The position numbers and the translations under genes were made by a program. Of a stretch of 64,000 nt of DNA, positions 1 through 12,306 are shown one piece after another. A model generated the notes under the pieces. The model did no database searches. It was not told the DNA's origin and saw nothing but the letters and a program-made list of their open reading frames with translations. Numbering within the stretch: the first letter of the stretch is position 1; every line of letters starts with the position of its first letter. The stretch lies in the NCBI GenBank assembly GCA_015478775.1, contig JADMKP010000009.1:32159-96158 (forward strand), in the 5' to 3' direction. Origin of the DNA: Fermentimonas sp. Its GTDB lineage: Bacteria; Bacteroidota; Bacteroidia; Bacteroidales; Dysgonomonadaceae.

Positions 1-2093
<2,093 letters not shown>

Positions 2094-2131
2094 TTATTAA
2101 TTCCTTTTTCTTTTCATTGTTATTTATTTGA

Positions 2132-3529
2132 TCAAAAAAGAGGCCAGTCGGGATCTTCAGTTCTTGCTTCTTTCATTATAGTTTTTAACTCCTCAGAAAT
2201 ATCTGGAAACTGATCTATGATATTATGATTTTCTGAAGGATCAGAAGCAATATTGTAAAGTTCATATGTTCCTCCATTTCGAATATCAAGATGCAGAAGT
2301 TTCCAATTTCCTTTTATAACCGCTTGCCTGCCACCCATCTCCTGAAACTCGAAATAGAAAAAGTCTCTTTCGTGCTGTATGCCTTCTCCCAGTATGGTAG
2401 GTAGAATACTTATACCATCTGTTTCTCCTTTAATTTCAGTTTGAAGTATATCGGCAAAAGTGGGAAGGTAGTCCCAGAAAGCGAATGGAAAATTGCTCTC
2501 TTTGCCTTCAGCAACTTTTCCCTGCCATGAAATTATTGTGGGTACACGAATGCCACCTTCGTACAGATCGCGTTTGTAGCCTCTATAGATGCCATTGCTA
2601 TTGAAGAAGTCGGGATCGCCACCTCCTTCTCTATGGGGACCGTTATCACTTGTAAATATAATTAGGGTGTTGTCAAGCAGGTCATACTCATTTAATTTGT
2701 CTAATATCTGAGCAACATAAACGTCAATTCTCTTTACCATAGCAGCATGGGTTGCTCGAGGATAATCTTGCGACATGTACCCACCTTTACGGAAATTGGG
2801 ACCGGAGTCGGTGCCCATATATGGGGTTTCAGGAAATTTTCCTCTAAGGTTTAAGATAATGCTATCTTCGGGTACTACTAGCTCGGCATGTGGGAGCACC
2901 ATTGGTATAAATAGGAAAAAGGGATTATCATTTTGCTCTTCAATAAACTGCAGGGCTTTTTCTTGAATTAAAGCTTGTGAGTATGCTCCAAAGCCGCCAT
3001 CGTCGTTTTCAGATAACTCCACTTTTGTGTTATTGTGCCAAAGGTGACTTGGGTAATAATTGTGAGCCATTCTTTGGCAGTTATATCCATAAAACTGATC
3101 AATGTTTTGATTGACAGGGTCTCCAGAAGATCCTGGGTGGCCTAATCCCCACTTGCCAAATGCTCCGGTTGTATATCCGGCATCCTTGAAGAGAGTGAAA
3201 ATGGTGTAGATATTGGCAGGAAGTGGTTTTTGGCCTTCAGGTTGAACTTCCATATTCCCCCTAATTGGTGTATGGCCTGTATGTAAACCGGTTAATAGGC
3301 TTGCTCGAGAAGGCGCACTAACTGTTGTGCCTGAATAACTTCTTGTGAACCTTGTGCCATTTAAGGCAAGTTGATCTATGTTGGGTGTTTGAAATTTTTC
3401 TTGACCATAGGAACTCAAATCGCCATATCCTAGATCATCTGTTACAATAAATACAACGTTAGGTTTTTGTTGTGAACTTAATGATGTTGCAGCAACGCCT
3501 AAAAGTAGGCTTGAAAGAACTCTTCTCAT
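2132..3529 (-). CDS. Sulfatase (S1 family arylsulfatase, Ser-type)
   Basis: PNVVFIVTDDLGYGDLSSYG start and SAPSRASLLTG catalytic signature (Ser at the formylglycine position); signal peptide. Confidence 0.9.
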   Translation of the reverse strand: MRRVLSSLLLGVAATSLSSQQKPNVVFIVTDDLGYGDLSSYGQEKFQTPNIDQLALNGTRFTRSYSGTTVSAPSRASLLTGLHTGHTPIRGNMEVQPEGQKPLPANIYTIFTLFKDAGYTTGAFGKWGLGHPGSSGDPVNQNIDQFYGYNCQRMAHNYYPSHLWHNNTKVELSENDDGGFGAYSQALIQEKALQFIEEQNDNPFFLFIPMVLPHAELVVPEDSIILNLRGKFPETPYMGTDSGPNFRKGGYMSQDYPRATHAAMVKRIDVYVAQILDKLNEYDLLDNTLIIFTSDNGPHREGGGDPDFFNSNGIYRGYKRDLYEGGIRVPTIISWQGKVAEGKESNFPFAFWDYLPTFADILQTEIKGETDGISILPTILGEGIQHERDFFYFEFQEMGGRQAVIKGNWKLLHLDIRNGGTYELYNIASDPSENHNIIDQFPDISEELKTIMKEARTEDPDWPLF

Positions 3530-4009
3530 TGAAATAGTTTTATAATATTGAAGTTAATTCTTATTATATACAGCAGTAAATTAATAAGCAAAGATAATTT
3601 TTTTATTTAATGTTCCTATATTTTAAACTTCAACTTTAATAACAGCTGTTAAAATTCAAGTTAAGGTTGTGTGGATAAAATACTCAATGTATTTATATTT
3701 GCATATTTAAATTCTACCAATTTTACATGATTGTTATCTTTGCAATGGATTCATTAATAAAAGAAGAAAATTACGCACATTGATTTTTATGAAATCCAAC
3801 CAAAATCTTAACTATGTTTTTATTTTTTCGTAGTGATTACGGAGACTTAAAAGCATAGTTTTTTTCTTCTATATAGTAGTTAGGTCATCTTATTGTAGAT
3901 AGGAAAACATTATGTAGAAATATCATTTTATGTAAATAGGCTAAACTTCAAGTATTTCTCTCTAATTTAATATTACATTTGTCATACTGGATACTATAAA
4001 TTAAAAAGC

Positions 4010-4492
4010 ATGGGATTCGAAATAGAGAGAAAATTTCTGGTTAGTGGTGACTATAAGTCAAAGTCTTTTAAAGCTTACCCTATTAAACAGGGTTATCTTT
4101 CACTTTCGGGTGTGAGCGTTGTTCGTGTACGTGTGAAAGGAGAAAAAGCTTATATCACTGTTAAGAGTTCGATTGCTGCAGGTACAATAAAACGAAATGA
4201 ATGGGAGTACGAGATACCGGTAAATGATGCAGAAGAGATGCTGAAACTCTGTGAAGAGGGATTAATTGATAAGAAACGGTATTTAGTTAAGGCTGGCAAT
4301 CATGTATTTGAAGTGGATGAGTTTTATGGAGAAAATGAAGGTTTATTAATTGCTGAAGTTGAGCTTGAAAGCGAAGATGAGCAGTTTGAAAAGCCAGAAT
4401 GGCTAGGAGAGGAAGTTACAGGTAACGTTAGATATTACAATTCGTTCCTCTCCATTCATCCTTATAAAAAGTGGAATAGCTTAAATGATTAA
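4010..4492 (+). CDS. CYTH domain protein (triphosphatase/class IV adenylate cyclase-like)
   Basis: MGFEIERKFLV N-terminus with ExExK motif and acidic/basic CYTH pattern. Confidence 0.88.
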   Translation: MGFEIERKFLVSGDYKSKSFKAYPIKQGYLSLSGVSVVRVRVKGEKAYITVKSSIAAGTIKRNEWEYEIPVNDAEEMLKLCEEGLIDKKRYLVKAGNHVFEVDEFYGENEGLLIAEVELESEDEQFEKPEWLGEEVTGNVRYYNSFLSIHPYKKWNSLND

Positions 4493-4500
4493 TCTCAGCG

Positions 4501-5520
4501 CTACTCTACAATTGTTACCCAACCATATTTATCAGACTCGTCACCATATTGTATAGCACGTAGTTGATTATAAAGTTTAAGACTAATCGGTCCTGGCTCT
4601 CCATCTTTACTAAAGACGTAAGACTTGTTTTCACTTATATCATCAATTCTTAAAATAGGGCTAATTACAGCAGCTGTTCCACATGCTCCGGCCTCTTCAA
4701 AAGTTTCAAGCTCTTCTTCTGGAATTGGTCGCCTTTCAACCTTTAAACCCATATCTTCTGCCAGTTGCATCAAACTTTTGTTGGTAATTGAGGGAAGGAT
4801 AGAGGTAGATTTTGGTGTTATGTATGTATTGTCTTTAATAGCGAAAAAATTAGCAGGACCACACTCATCTATATATTTCTTTTCTTTTGCATCCAAATAT
4901 AGAACAGCAGAATAGCCCATTTCGTGTGCTTTTTCACCTGCAACAAGACTTGCAGCGTAGTTGCCACCAACTTTGTAGGTGCCGGTTCCGAGGGGTGCAG
5001 CACGATCGTATTCTCTAAGAATTACCATTGGTGTTGGCTTAAATCCTGCTTTGAAATAAGGACCAACAGGGGTCACAAAAATAATGAATGTATACTCAAC
5101 TGATGGTTTTACACCAACTTGAGCGCTTGTGCCAATCATAAGTGGACGAATATATAAAGAAGCACCACTTTCGTAAGGCGGTACAAAATGTTCGTTTTTC
5201 TTGACCGCTTGAAGAACCATCTTTTCAAACATTTCAACAGGTAGTTCGGCCATTTTAATGCCTCTGCAAGATGATTGTAAGCGTAATGCATTTTCGTGCA
5301 TTCTAAAAATACGAACCTTACCATCTTTACCCCTGAATGCTTTTAAGCCTTCAAAAACTTCCTGCCCATAATGTAGGGTTGTAGCTGCCATATGAAGATT
5401 GATATACTCCGAGGTTTCAGCTTCCGGTTCACTCCATTTACCATCTCGATAATGACTCCTAATGTTGTAATCGGTTTTTATGTAGCCGAATGATAGTTTC
5501 GACCAATCAACTGTGCTCAT
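4501..5520 (-). CDS. ilvE: Branched-chain amino acid aminotransferase
   Basis: LHYGQEVFEGLKAFRGKDGKVRIFRM, GTGTYKVGGNYAAS, ECGPANFFAI: class IV PLP aminotransferase (BCAT) motifs. Confidence 0.92.
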   Translation of the reverse strand: MSTVDWSKLSFGYIKTDYNIRSHYRDGKWSEPEAETSEYINLHMAATTLHYGQEVFEGLKAFRGKDGKVRIFRMHENALRLQSSCRGIKMAELPVEMFEKMVLQAVKKNEHFVPPYESGASLYIRPLMIGTSAQVGVKPSVEYTFIIFVTPVGPYFKAGFKPTPMVILREYDRAAPLGTGTYKVGGNYAASLVAGEKAHEMGYSAVLYLDAKEKKYIDECGPANFFAIKDNTYITPKSTSILPSITNKSLMQLAEDMGLKVERRPIPEEELETFEEAGACGTAAVISPILRIDDISENKSYVFSKDGEPGPISLKLYNQLRAIQYGDESDKYGWVTIVE

Positions 5521-5630
5521 ATTAGAATTTATTATAGTATTTGAATTAAACTTGTCCTTTACAAATGTAAGAATATATTTCCTATAATCTCTTTTTTAAC
5601 AATATAAATAAGTAATTTCGTGCTTCTGAA

Positions 5631-7673
5631 ATGATTGATCATATTACAATTGGACGTATTCAAGATGCCGCACAGATTGCAGAAGTGGTGTCTGATTTTG
5701 TTACACTTCGACGAAGAGGTGTGAATATGGTGGGGTTATGTCCTTTTCATGACGATAGAAGCCCTTCCTTTTATGTTTCTCCGGCTAAGAATATTTGTAA
5801 ATGTTTTTCTTGTGGTGAAGGAGGTTCTCCTATTCACTTTGTGATGAAGCATGAGCAAATGTCGTATTATGAGGCATTGAAGTATCTTGCTCGTAAATAC
5901 AATATTGAGATTGTTGAAAAAGAACTGACTAACGAAGAAAAACAGCAACAGAGCGACAGGGAGAGTATGCTTATTCTTAATGAATATGCTTGTAACTATT
6001 TTGTAAAAACGTTGCATTCTCACCCCGAAGGTAGATCTGTTGGACTTACTTATTTTAAAGAACGGGGAATTAGAGAGGATATAATTAAGAAGTTTCAACT
6101 GGGCTATAGCTTAGAGGAGCGTAGTGCTTTTTCTGTTGAAGCGCAAAAAGCTGGATATAATATAGATTTTTTACTGAAAACAGGCTTATCGTTTGGAGGT
6201 GAGCAAAACCGACCATTAACAGATCGATTTAGAGGTAGGGTGATATTTCCTGTTCATTCAATTTCTGGTAAGGTAGTGGCTTTTGGGGGTAGAATACTTA
6301 AGAAGGTTGAAAATGTTGGTAAATATGTAAACTCCCCAGAGAGCGATATCTACTCAAAAAGTAAAGAATTGTATGGTATTTTCTTTGCCAAGAGTGCAAT
6401 AGTTAAACAAGATAAATGTTTTCTGGTAGAGGGCTACACGGATGTTCTCTCTATGCATCAGTCAGGGATTGAAAATGTTGTTGCTTCTTCTGGTACTGCA
6501 CTAACGCATGGGCAGATACGTATGATTCATAGATTTACAGAAAATATTACTGTTCTTTATGATGGCGATACAGCAGGTATTAACGCTGCCCTGAGGGGAA
6601 TAGATTTGTTATTGGAGGATGGGATGAACGTAAAAGTGGTGCTTCTTCCAGAAGGTGAGGACCCTGATTCATTCGCCAGAAAACAAAATGCTGAAAGTTT
6701 TCATAGATATATATCGGAAAACGAAACTGATTTCATTCGCTTTAAAACAGATTTGCTGATTGAAGAGGTTGGTGACGACCCAATTAAGAGATCGGGAATG
6801 ATTTCTAATATAGTAAATAGTATTGCAATTATTCCCGATGCTATAACTCGTTCTGTGTATGTACAAGAATGCTCGCAATCGTTAAAAATGCCTGAAAAGG
6901 TTCTTATTTCGGAGATTAATAAAATAAGAGCAAGAGAGTGGGATAAGAAAAAAGAACAAAAGCATAGAGAAGAGAATAGATTATCTGTTGGTAACAGTAT
7001 CTTGCCAAAAGCAAATAATGACTTAAAATCTGATACTGCGATAAGTACTAAGACGGTTATTACTCCGTTTGATAGATTTGAACGTGAAATTATCAGATAT
7101 ATTGTTAGGTATGGTAATTTTCCCATTTATCAGAAGTTTGAAACTCAAAAACGAAAAGCAGGAAAAACTGTTATAGAGGAGCAGGTATTAATAGAGGAGG
7201 GTCCTGGCGTTACTGAGTTTGTTCAATTTGATCTTGATCGTGATAACATTACCTTTTCGAATGATATTTATAGGTTAATGTTTGAGAAAGCAGTTGAGCA
7301 CATTGGTGATAAGGATTTCAACTCTGGTAATTTTTTTCTTAACTACCCGAGTAACAAGGTGAGTAAGCTTGCTTCTGATTTGCTCAGCGACAGATATCAA
7401 TTGAGTAATATACATTCTAAAATTTTAGGAGAAAAAGTAGGAGATAAAAGTTCGCGTTTGCTTGAACAAAACCACTTGAGTAACTTCGTGCCACGTGCAA
7501 CAACAGAGCTAAAGAATGCTTATGTAATGCAAAAGATAGATGAGGTAAAAGAAGAAATTAAAATCAGCGATCATGACAGGTATCCCGAATTAATTACACA
7601 ATTGAAACAACTTCAAGATATAAAAAGAGTACTTGCAAAGGAACTTGGTGAAAGAATAGTACTAAAATATTAA
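5631..7673 (+). CDS. dnaG: DNA primase
   Basis: Zn-finger CPFHDDRSPSFYVSPAKNICKCFSCGEGG and Toprim EGYTDVLSMHQSGIENVVASSGTALT. Confidence 0.97.
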   Translation: MIDHITIGRIQDAAQIAEVVSDFVTLRRRGVNMVGLCPFHDDRSPSFYVSPAKNICKCFSCGEGGSPIHFVMKHEQMSYYEALKYLARKYNIEIVEKELTNEEKQQQSDRESMLILNEYACNYFVKTLHSHPEGRSVGLTYFKERGIREDIIKKFQLGYSLEERSAFSVEAQKAGYNIDFLLKTGLSFGGEQNRPLTDRFRGRVIFPVHSISGKVVAFGGRILKKVENVGKYVNSPESDIYSKSKELYGIFFAKSAIVKQDKCFLVEGYTDVLSMHQSGIENVVASSGTALTHGQIRMIHRFTENITVLYDGDTAGINAALRGIDLLLEDGMNVKVVLLPEGEDPDSFARKQNAESFHRYISENETDFIRFKTDLLIEEVGDDPIKRSGMISNIVNSIAIIPDAITRSVYVQECSQSLKMPEKVLISEINKIRAREWDKKKEQKHREENRLSVGNSILPKANNDLKSDTAISTKTVITPFDRFEREIIRYIVRYGNFPIYQKFETQKRKAGKTVIEEQVLIEEGPGVTEFVQFDLDRDNITFSNDIYRLMFEKAVEHIGDKDFNSGNFFLNYPSNKVSKLASDLLSDRYQLSNIHSKILGEKVGDKSSRLLEQNHLSNFVPRATTELKNAYVMQKIDEVKEEIKISDHDRYPELITQLKQLQDIKRVLAKELGERIVLKY

Positions 7674-7676
7674 ATT

Positions 7677-8576
7677 ATGTATTTAGAAACACAAAATGTA
7701 GTTAAGCAGTATGCAAACCATTTGGCGTTAAACAGAGTGAGCATAGAAGTGCCACGTGGTACGGTTTTTGGACTACTTGGCCCTAATGGTGCAGGTAAGA
7801 CCACACTTATCAGAATAATTACCAGAATAACTGCACCAGATAGTGGTAATGTTATTATTGATGGGAGGCCTTATAAAAAAGAAGATATATATAACATTGG
7901 GTATTTGCCAGAGGAAAGAGGGTTGTACCGTAAAATGAAGGTAGGCGAGCAAGCAATGTACATGGCACAACTGCGCGGTATGTCAAAAAAGGAAGCTCAT
8001 CATCAATTAATGGTGTGGTTTAAAAGATTTAATATAATGGATTGGTATAACCGTAAAGTAGAGGAACTGTCGAAAGGGATGCAACAAAAGGTTCAGTTTA
8101 TCTCTACGGTAATTCATAACCCTGATCTACTTATATTTGATGAGCCTTTTAGTGGTTTTGATCCTGTGAATACTGAAATTGTAAAAAATGAGATGCTGCG
8201 TTTGAAGGATGAAGGAAAAACAATAATTCTTTCTACTCACAATATGGGCTCTGTTGAAGAACTATGTGATAATATTGCCTTGATACATAAGTCTGAGGTT
8301 GTATTGAAAGGTAACGTTTATAATATCAGAAAAGATAATAGACCTAATATATTTCGATTCAGGATAATTGGGAGTGATTTTGATTTTTATCATCCTTCTT
8401 TTGAATTGCTTTCAAAAGAGTTGTATCATGAATATATCGACCTAAGAATTAAGAAGCTTGAGGGAATTAGTAATAATGAACTGGCGCAATTAATTTTTGA
8501 TAAATATGATGTGGTGAGTTACGATGAAGAGCTTCCTACAATGAATGATGTCTTTATTAAAACTGTAACAAATTAA
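7677..8576 (+). CDS. ABC transporter ATP-binding protein (NatA-like)
   Basis: Walker A GPNGAGKTT, signature LSKGMQQKVQF, Walker B LLIFDEPFSGFDP. Confidence 0.92.
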   Translation: MYLETQNVVKQYANHLALNRVSIEVPRGTVFGLLGPNGAGKTTLIRIITRITAPDSGNVIIDGRPYKKEDIYNIGYLPEERGLYRKMKVGEQAMYMAQLRGMSKKEAHHQLMVWFKRFNIMDWYNRKVEELSKGMQQKVQFISTVIHNPDLLIFDEPFSGFDPVNTEIVKNEMLRLKDEGKTIILSTHNMGSVEELCDNIALIHKSEVVLKGNVYNIRKDNRPNIFRFRIIGSDFDFYHPSFELLSKELYHEYIDLRIKKLEGISNNELAQLIFDKYDVVSYDEELPTMNDVFIKTVTN

Positions 8577-8581
8577 GTAAC

Positions 8582-9889
8582 ATGAATAGTTTAAATTTAG
8601 TTATACAGAGAGAGTATCTTACAAGGGTAAGAAAGAAATCATTTATAATACTCACAATTCTGATGCCATTTTTAATGGTTGCATTGTCTGTATTTCCTTT
8701 GTGGCTATCGACGCTAAACGACGGGAGTGTAAAAAATGTAGCTATTATTGATAATACAGGTATTTATGCACCTCTATTGAAATCTACAGACCTATATCAA
8801 TTTCAAATTATAGGTGATGCCGATAAACATGAATCGGAGTTGAGAGTGGGAAAAGATCTATTTGCTATTCTTCAAATTACAGATGATTTAAGTAAAAATT
8901 CAAATGCAGTTGCCATAACTTCAGAAAAACAGACTCCGCTTGATCTGCAGAATTTGATTCAAAGAACATTAAATGATAAGATTACTGAACAAAGACTTGA
9001 TGAGCTAACGGTTTCCGGGACGATGGACAATGAAGCCATCATCAAAGTAAGAAATATCATCGAAGATGGCAGTAAAGTATCACTTAGAACATTAAGAATG
9101 AGTGACGATGGTAGCGTTAAGGAATCTTCTACCGAAATTGCTTCAATAATTGGAATGATGTTTACCGTTCTTATATATATGTTTATTTTGATGTATGGTA
9201 ATATGGTTATGCAGGCTGTTCTTGAAGAGAAGAAAAGTCGTGTTGTAGAAGTTATGGTCTCCTCAGTAAAGCCGGTAAACCTCCTGGTAGGTAAAATAAT
9301 TGGAATTGGTTTAGTTGGTCTTACACAACTGGCAGTATGGATAGTAATGACCACGGTTTTGATGACTGGAGTTTCTTTATTTATTTCTTCTCCCGATCAG
9401 GCTGTAGCAATGTCTCCGGGAATGGGTGATTTTAACATCGAAGGAATAATGTCCATGGTTATGAGTATAAATTGGCTAGAAGTGATTTTATACTTTGTTC
9501 TCTTTTTTATTGGAGGGTATGTATTATATGCCTCAATTTTTGCAATGTTTGCTTCAGCAGTCGACAGCGAGGAAGATACTACCCAATTTATGACTCCAGT
9601 AACTCTTGTTATCTTTTTTGCCTTCTTTGCAGGTTTTTATAGTGTTAGTAACCCCGATGGGCCGCTTGCATTCTGGACATCTCTAATTCCATTTACGTCT
9701 CCAATTGTTATGATGGTTAGAATTCCATTTGGAATTCCATTTTGGGAAATACTCCTGTCACTTGTTCTGTTGTATGGTACATTTATTGTGATTTCAATTT
9801 TTGCAGCTAAAATATACAGAGTAGGGATTTTAATGTATGGTAAAAAACCAAGTTTCAAAGAGATGATGAAATGGGTAAAATATAAATAA
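8582..9889 (+). CDS. ABC transporter permease (NatB-like, ABC-2 family)
   Basis: Adjacent to the ATPase; MNSLNLVIQREYLTRVRKKSFIILTILMPFLM and multiple TM segments. Confidence 0.88.
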   Translation: MNSLNLVIQREYLTRVRKKSFIILTILMPFLMVALSVFPLWLSTLNDGSVKNVAIIDNTGIYAPLLKSTDLYQFQIIGDADKHESELRVGKDLFAILQITDDLSKNSNAVAITSEKQTPLDLQNLIQRTLNDKITEQRLDELTVSGTMDNEAIIKVRNIIEDGSKVSLRTLRMSDDGSVKESSTEIASIIGMMFTVLIYMFILMYGNMVMQAVLEEKKSRVVEVMVSSVKPVNLLVGKIIGIGLVGLTQLAVWIVMTTVLMTGVSLFISSPDQAVAMSPGMGDFNIEGIMSMVMSINWLEVILYFVLFFIGGYVLYASIFAMFASAVDSEEDTTQFMTPVTLVIFFAFFAGFYSVSNPDGPLAFWTSLIPFTSPIVMMVRIPFGIPFWEILLSLVLLYGTFIVISIFAAKIYRVGILMYGKKPSFKEMMKWVKYK

Positions 9890-9911
9890 ATTAAAACTAT
9901 TTGATATATTA

Positions 9912-9944
9912 TTGCAAAAAAGAAAACAAAAAGATGTAAATTTG
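9912..9944 (+). promoter_or_regulatory. Candidate Bacteroidota promoter (TTG - 22 nt - TAAATTTG) upstream of the dapF leader
   Basis: TAAATTTGC at 9937 matches the -7 consensus TAnnTTTG; TTG at 9912. Confidence 0.5.
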
Positions 9945-9996
9945 CGGAAATAAAAGCATTTGTCCAATATGATGATGCGTTTATACATAAATCTTA

Positions 9997-10039
9997 AACA
10001 CTTGCCCTGATTCTATGAGAATGACGCAAGTGTTTTTTT
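9997..10039 (+). terminator. Intrinsic terminator (possible attenuator) upstream of dapF
   Basis: AACACTTGC ... GCAAGTGTT 9-bp perfect stem with inner ATTCT/AGAAT stem, followed by T7. Confidence 0.8.
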
Positions 10040-10056
10040 ATACAATTACATTAGTT

Positions 10057-10902
10057 ATGAAATTTGATAAAATGCAAGCTGCAGGCAATGATTATATATA
10101 TGTGAATCTATTTGAAGAAAAGGTAGATAATTTTGCAGCATTATCGCGCCAGCTTAGTAATCGTAACTTTGGTATAGGTAGCGATGGACTTGTTCTGATA
10201 GGACCTTCAGATAAAGGCGATTTCTTTATGCACATGTTTAATGCAGATGGCAGTGAAGGAATGATGTGCGGTAACGCAGCCAGGTGTGTTGGTAAATATG
10301 TTTACGAAAGAGGGCTTTCCAATAAGACCGAAATAGAATTAGAAACCAGATCTGGCATAAAGCATTTATCTTTAAAAGTAAATAAGCATAGCAACAAGAT
10401 AGAGCAGATTAAAGTAAATATGGGCAGAGCAATTCTCAATTCTGAAACAAAAGGGATTAGTGAGTTTTTTCAATTATCATTAAACAGAATGATTGATTAC
10501 CCGGTACAACTTGAAGAGCATAAATATCGCATTACATTTGTTTCTATGGGAAATCCTCATGCTGTGATATTTATGAATGATATTAGCAACTTGGATATTA
10601 AAAAGATTGGTTCCAAAATAGAACATCTAGAACATTTTCCTGAAAGAACCAATGTGGAGTTTGTAGAGGTAGTTAATTCCAAACAATTGAATGTAAGAGT
10701 GTGGGAGCGTGGGAGTGGCGAAACATTGGCTTGTGGAAGTGGTGCTTGTGCCGCAGTTGTTGCTGGGGCTGTAACAGGAAGATGCAAATCTAAAGCCTCT
10801 GTGAAGCTGAAAGGTGGTACCCTTGAAGTTGAATGGGATAAAAATGCCGACAGAGTTTATTTAACCGGTGATGCACATTTTGTTTTTAAGGGAGAGTTAT
10901 AA
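10057..10902 (+). CDS. dapF: Diaminopimelate epimerase (ORF listed from 10015; likely start at MKFDKMQAAGNDY)
   Basis: MQAAGNDY, MCGNAARC and ERGSGETLACGSGACA active-site motifs. Confidence 0.94.
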   Translation: MKFDKMQAAGNDYIYVNLFEEKVDNFAALSRQLSNRNFGIGSDGLVLIGPSDKGDFFMHMFNADGSEGMMCGNAARCVGKYVYERGLSNKTEIELETRSGIKHLSLKVNKHSNKIEQIKVNMGRAILNSETKGISEFFQLSLNRMIDYPVQLEEHKYRITFVSMGNPHAVIFMNDISNLDIKKIGSKIEHLEHFPERTNVEFVEVVNSKQLNVRVWERGSGETLACGSGACAAVVAGAVTGRCKSKASVKLKGGTLEVEWDKNADRVYLTGDAHFVFKGEL

Positions 10903-10921
10903 AAATAGTAGCATTAGATAT

Positions 10922-12127
10922 ATGTTTAAAATTAATGAAAACTATCTTCATCTGAGTCGTAGTTATCTTTTCAGTACCATATCAAAGAAAGTAGACGAGT
11001 TTGCTCTATCCAACCCCAATGCTGATATCATTAGATTAGGGATAGGTGACGTAACACAGCCGCTTTCGCCATCTGTTATCGATTCAATGCATAAATCGGT
11101 GGATGAGATGAGTAGAAAAGAAACTTTTAGAGGTTACGGTCCTGAACAGGGGTATAAATTCCTCCGTGAAAAAATAGCCACGACTGATTTTCAAAAAAGA
11201 GGTGTTAAAATAGATGCCGATGAGATTTTTATTAGTGATGGATCTAAAAGTGATACCGGAAATATATGTGATATATTAGGTGATAGTAACACCATTGCAA
11301 TAACAAATCCGGTTTATCCTGTATATCTCGATACAACAATTATGCGATTGGGTAATTCCAATAATTTAATGCTACTGGAGTGTAATGAAGAGAATGGCTT
11401 TCTTCCGGATATACCTGTAAAATCAATAGATGTAGTTTATCTCTGCTATCCTAATAATCCAACAGGTACAGTTATGAACAGAATTAAACTGAAGCAATGG
11501 GTAGATTGGGCATTATACAACAATAGCCTTATTCTATTTGATGCTGCTTACGAAGCATATATAAAGGATGATGAAATACCAAAAAGTATATTTGAAATAG
11601 AAAATGCAGAAAATTGTGCCATAGAGTTTCGTTCTTTTTCTAAAAATGCAGGGTTTACAGGATTAAGATGTAGTTACACGGTTGTTCCAAAAGCATTAAA
11701 AACAATGTCTTCGAACGGAGAGAAACAAAGTCTAAATATGTTGTGGGGAAGGAGACAGGCTACAAAATTTAATGGCGCTCCATACATTGTTCAACGTGCG
11801 GCAGAAGCTGTATATTCCATTGAAGGGCAGAAGGAGGTTGGAGATTTTATTTCGTACTATATGAATAATGCTGATGTTATTAGAAATGGATTAATCAAAA
11901 AAGGATGGACTGTATATGGGGGTGAGAATGCACCTTATATATGGCTTAAATGTCCAGATGAGAATGATTCATGGTCGTTTTTTGATCAATTACTTGAAAA
12001 ATGTCATATTGTTGGTACACCCGGAGTAGGTTTTGGGTCTAACGGGGAGGGTTTTTTCAGGCTTACTGCATTTAATAGTTACGAAAAGACAGTAGAGGCT
12101 GTGGAAAGGATTAATACCCATTTATAG
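10922..12127 (+). CDS. dapL: LL-diaminopimelate aminotransferase (ORF listed from 10868)
   Basis: IRLGIGDVTQPL, GYGPEQGYKFLREKIA, CYPNNPTGTV, EFRSFSKNAGFTGLRC. Confidence 0.93.
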   Translation: MFKINENYLHLSRSYLFSTISKKVDEFALSNPNADIIRLGIGDVTQPLSPSVIDSMHKSVDEMSRKETFRGYGPEQGYKFLREKIATTDFQKRGVKIDADEIFISDGSKSDTGNICDILGDSNTIAITNPVYPVYLDTTIMRLGNSNNLMLLECNEENGFLPDIPVKSIDVVYLCYPNNPTGTVMNRIKLKQWVDWALYNNSLILFDAAYEAYIKDDEIPKSIFEIENAENCAIEFRSFSKNAGFTGLRCSYTVVPKALKTMSSNGEKQSLNMLWGRRQATKFNGAPYIVQRAAEAVYSIEGQKEVGDFISYYMNNADVIRNGLIKKGWTVYGGENAPYIWLKCPDENDSWSFFDQLLEKCHIVGTPGVGFGSNGEGFFRLTAFNSYEKTVEAVERINTHL

Positions 12128-12306
12128 TTACTTTTTTACAAACAAAACGTGTGTTAGTAATAAGTTTAGGGTATAGAATTGCATGTTGCTAATATTTATC
12201 TTTGCTACTTAAAATTAAACTGTCAAATAGCGAACTTCGAGACCGGTAAAACAATTTGCCGGCCTTTGTGTTTTAATAAGTTTGCTGAATTAAAAAAGTA
12301 GTAAAA

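Noticed and set aside
5736-6098. Antisense ORFs within dnaG (5736-6098, 6669-6878, 6701-7126)
   Set aside because: Low-complexity translations opposite conserved primase domains.
10015-10056. N-terminal extension of the dapF ORF
   Set aside because: MRMTQVFFYTITLV is translated terminator stem and T-run; the conserved start is MKFDKMQAAGNDY at 10057.
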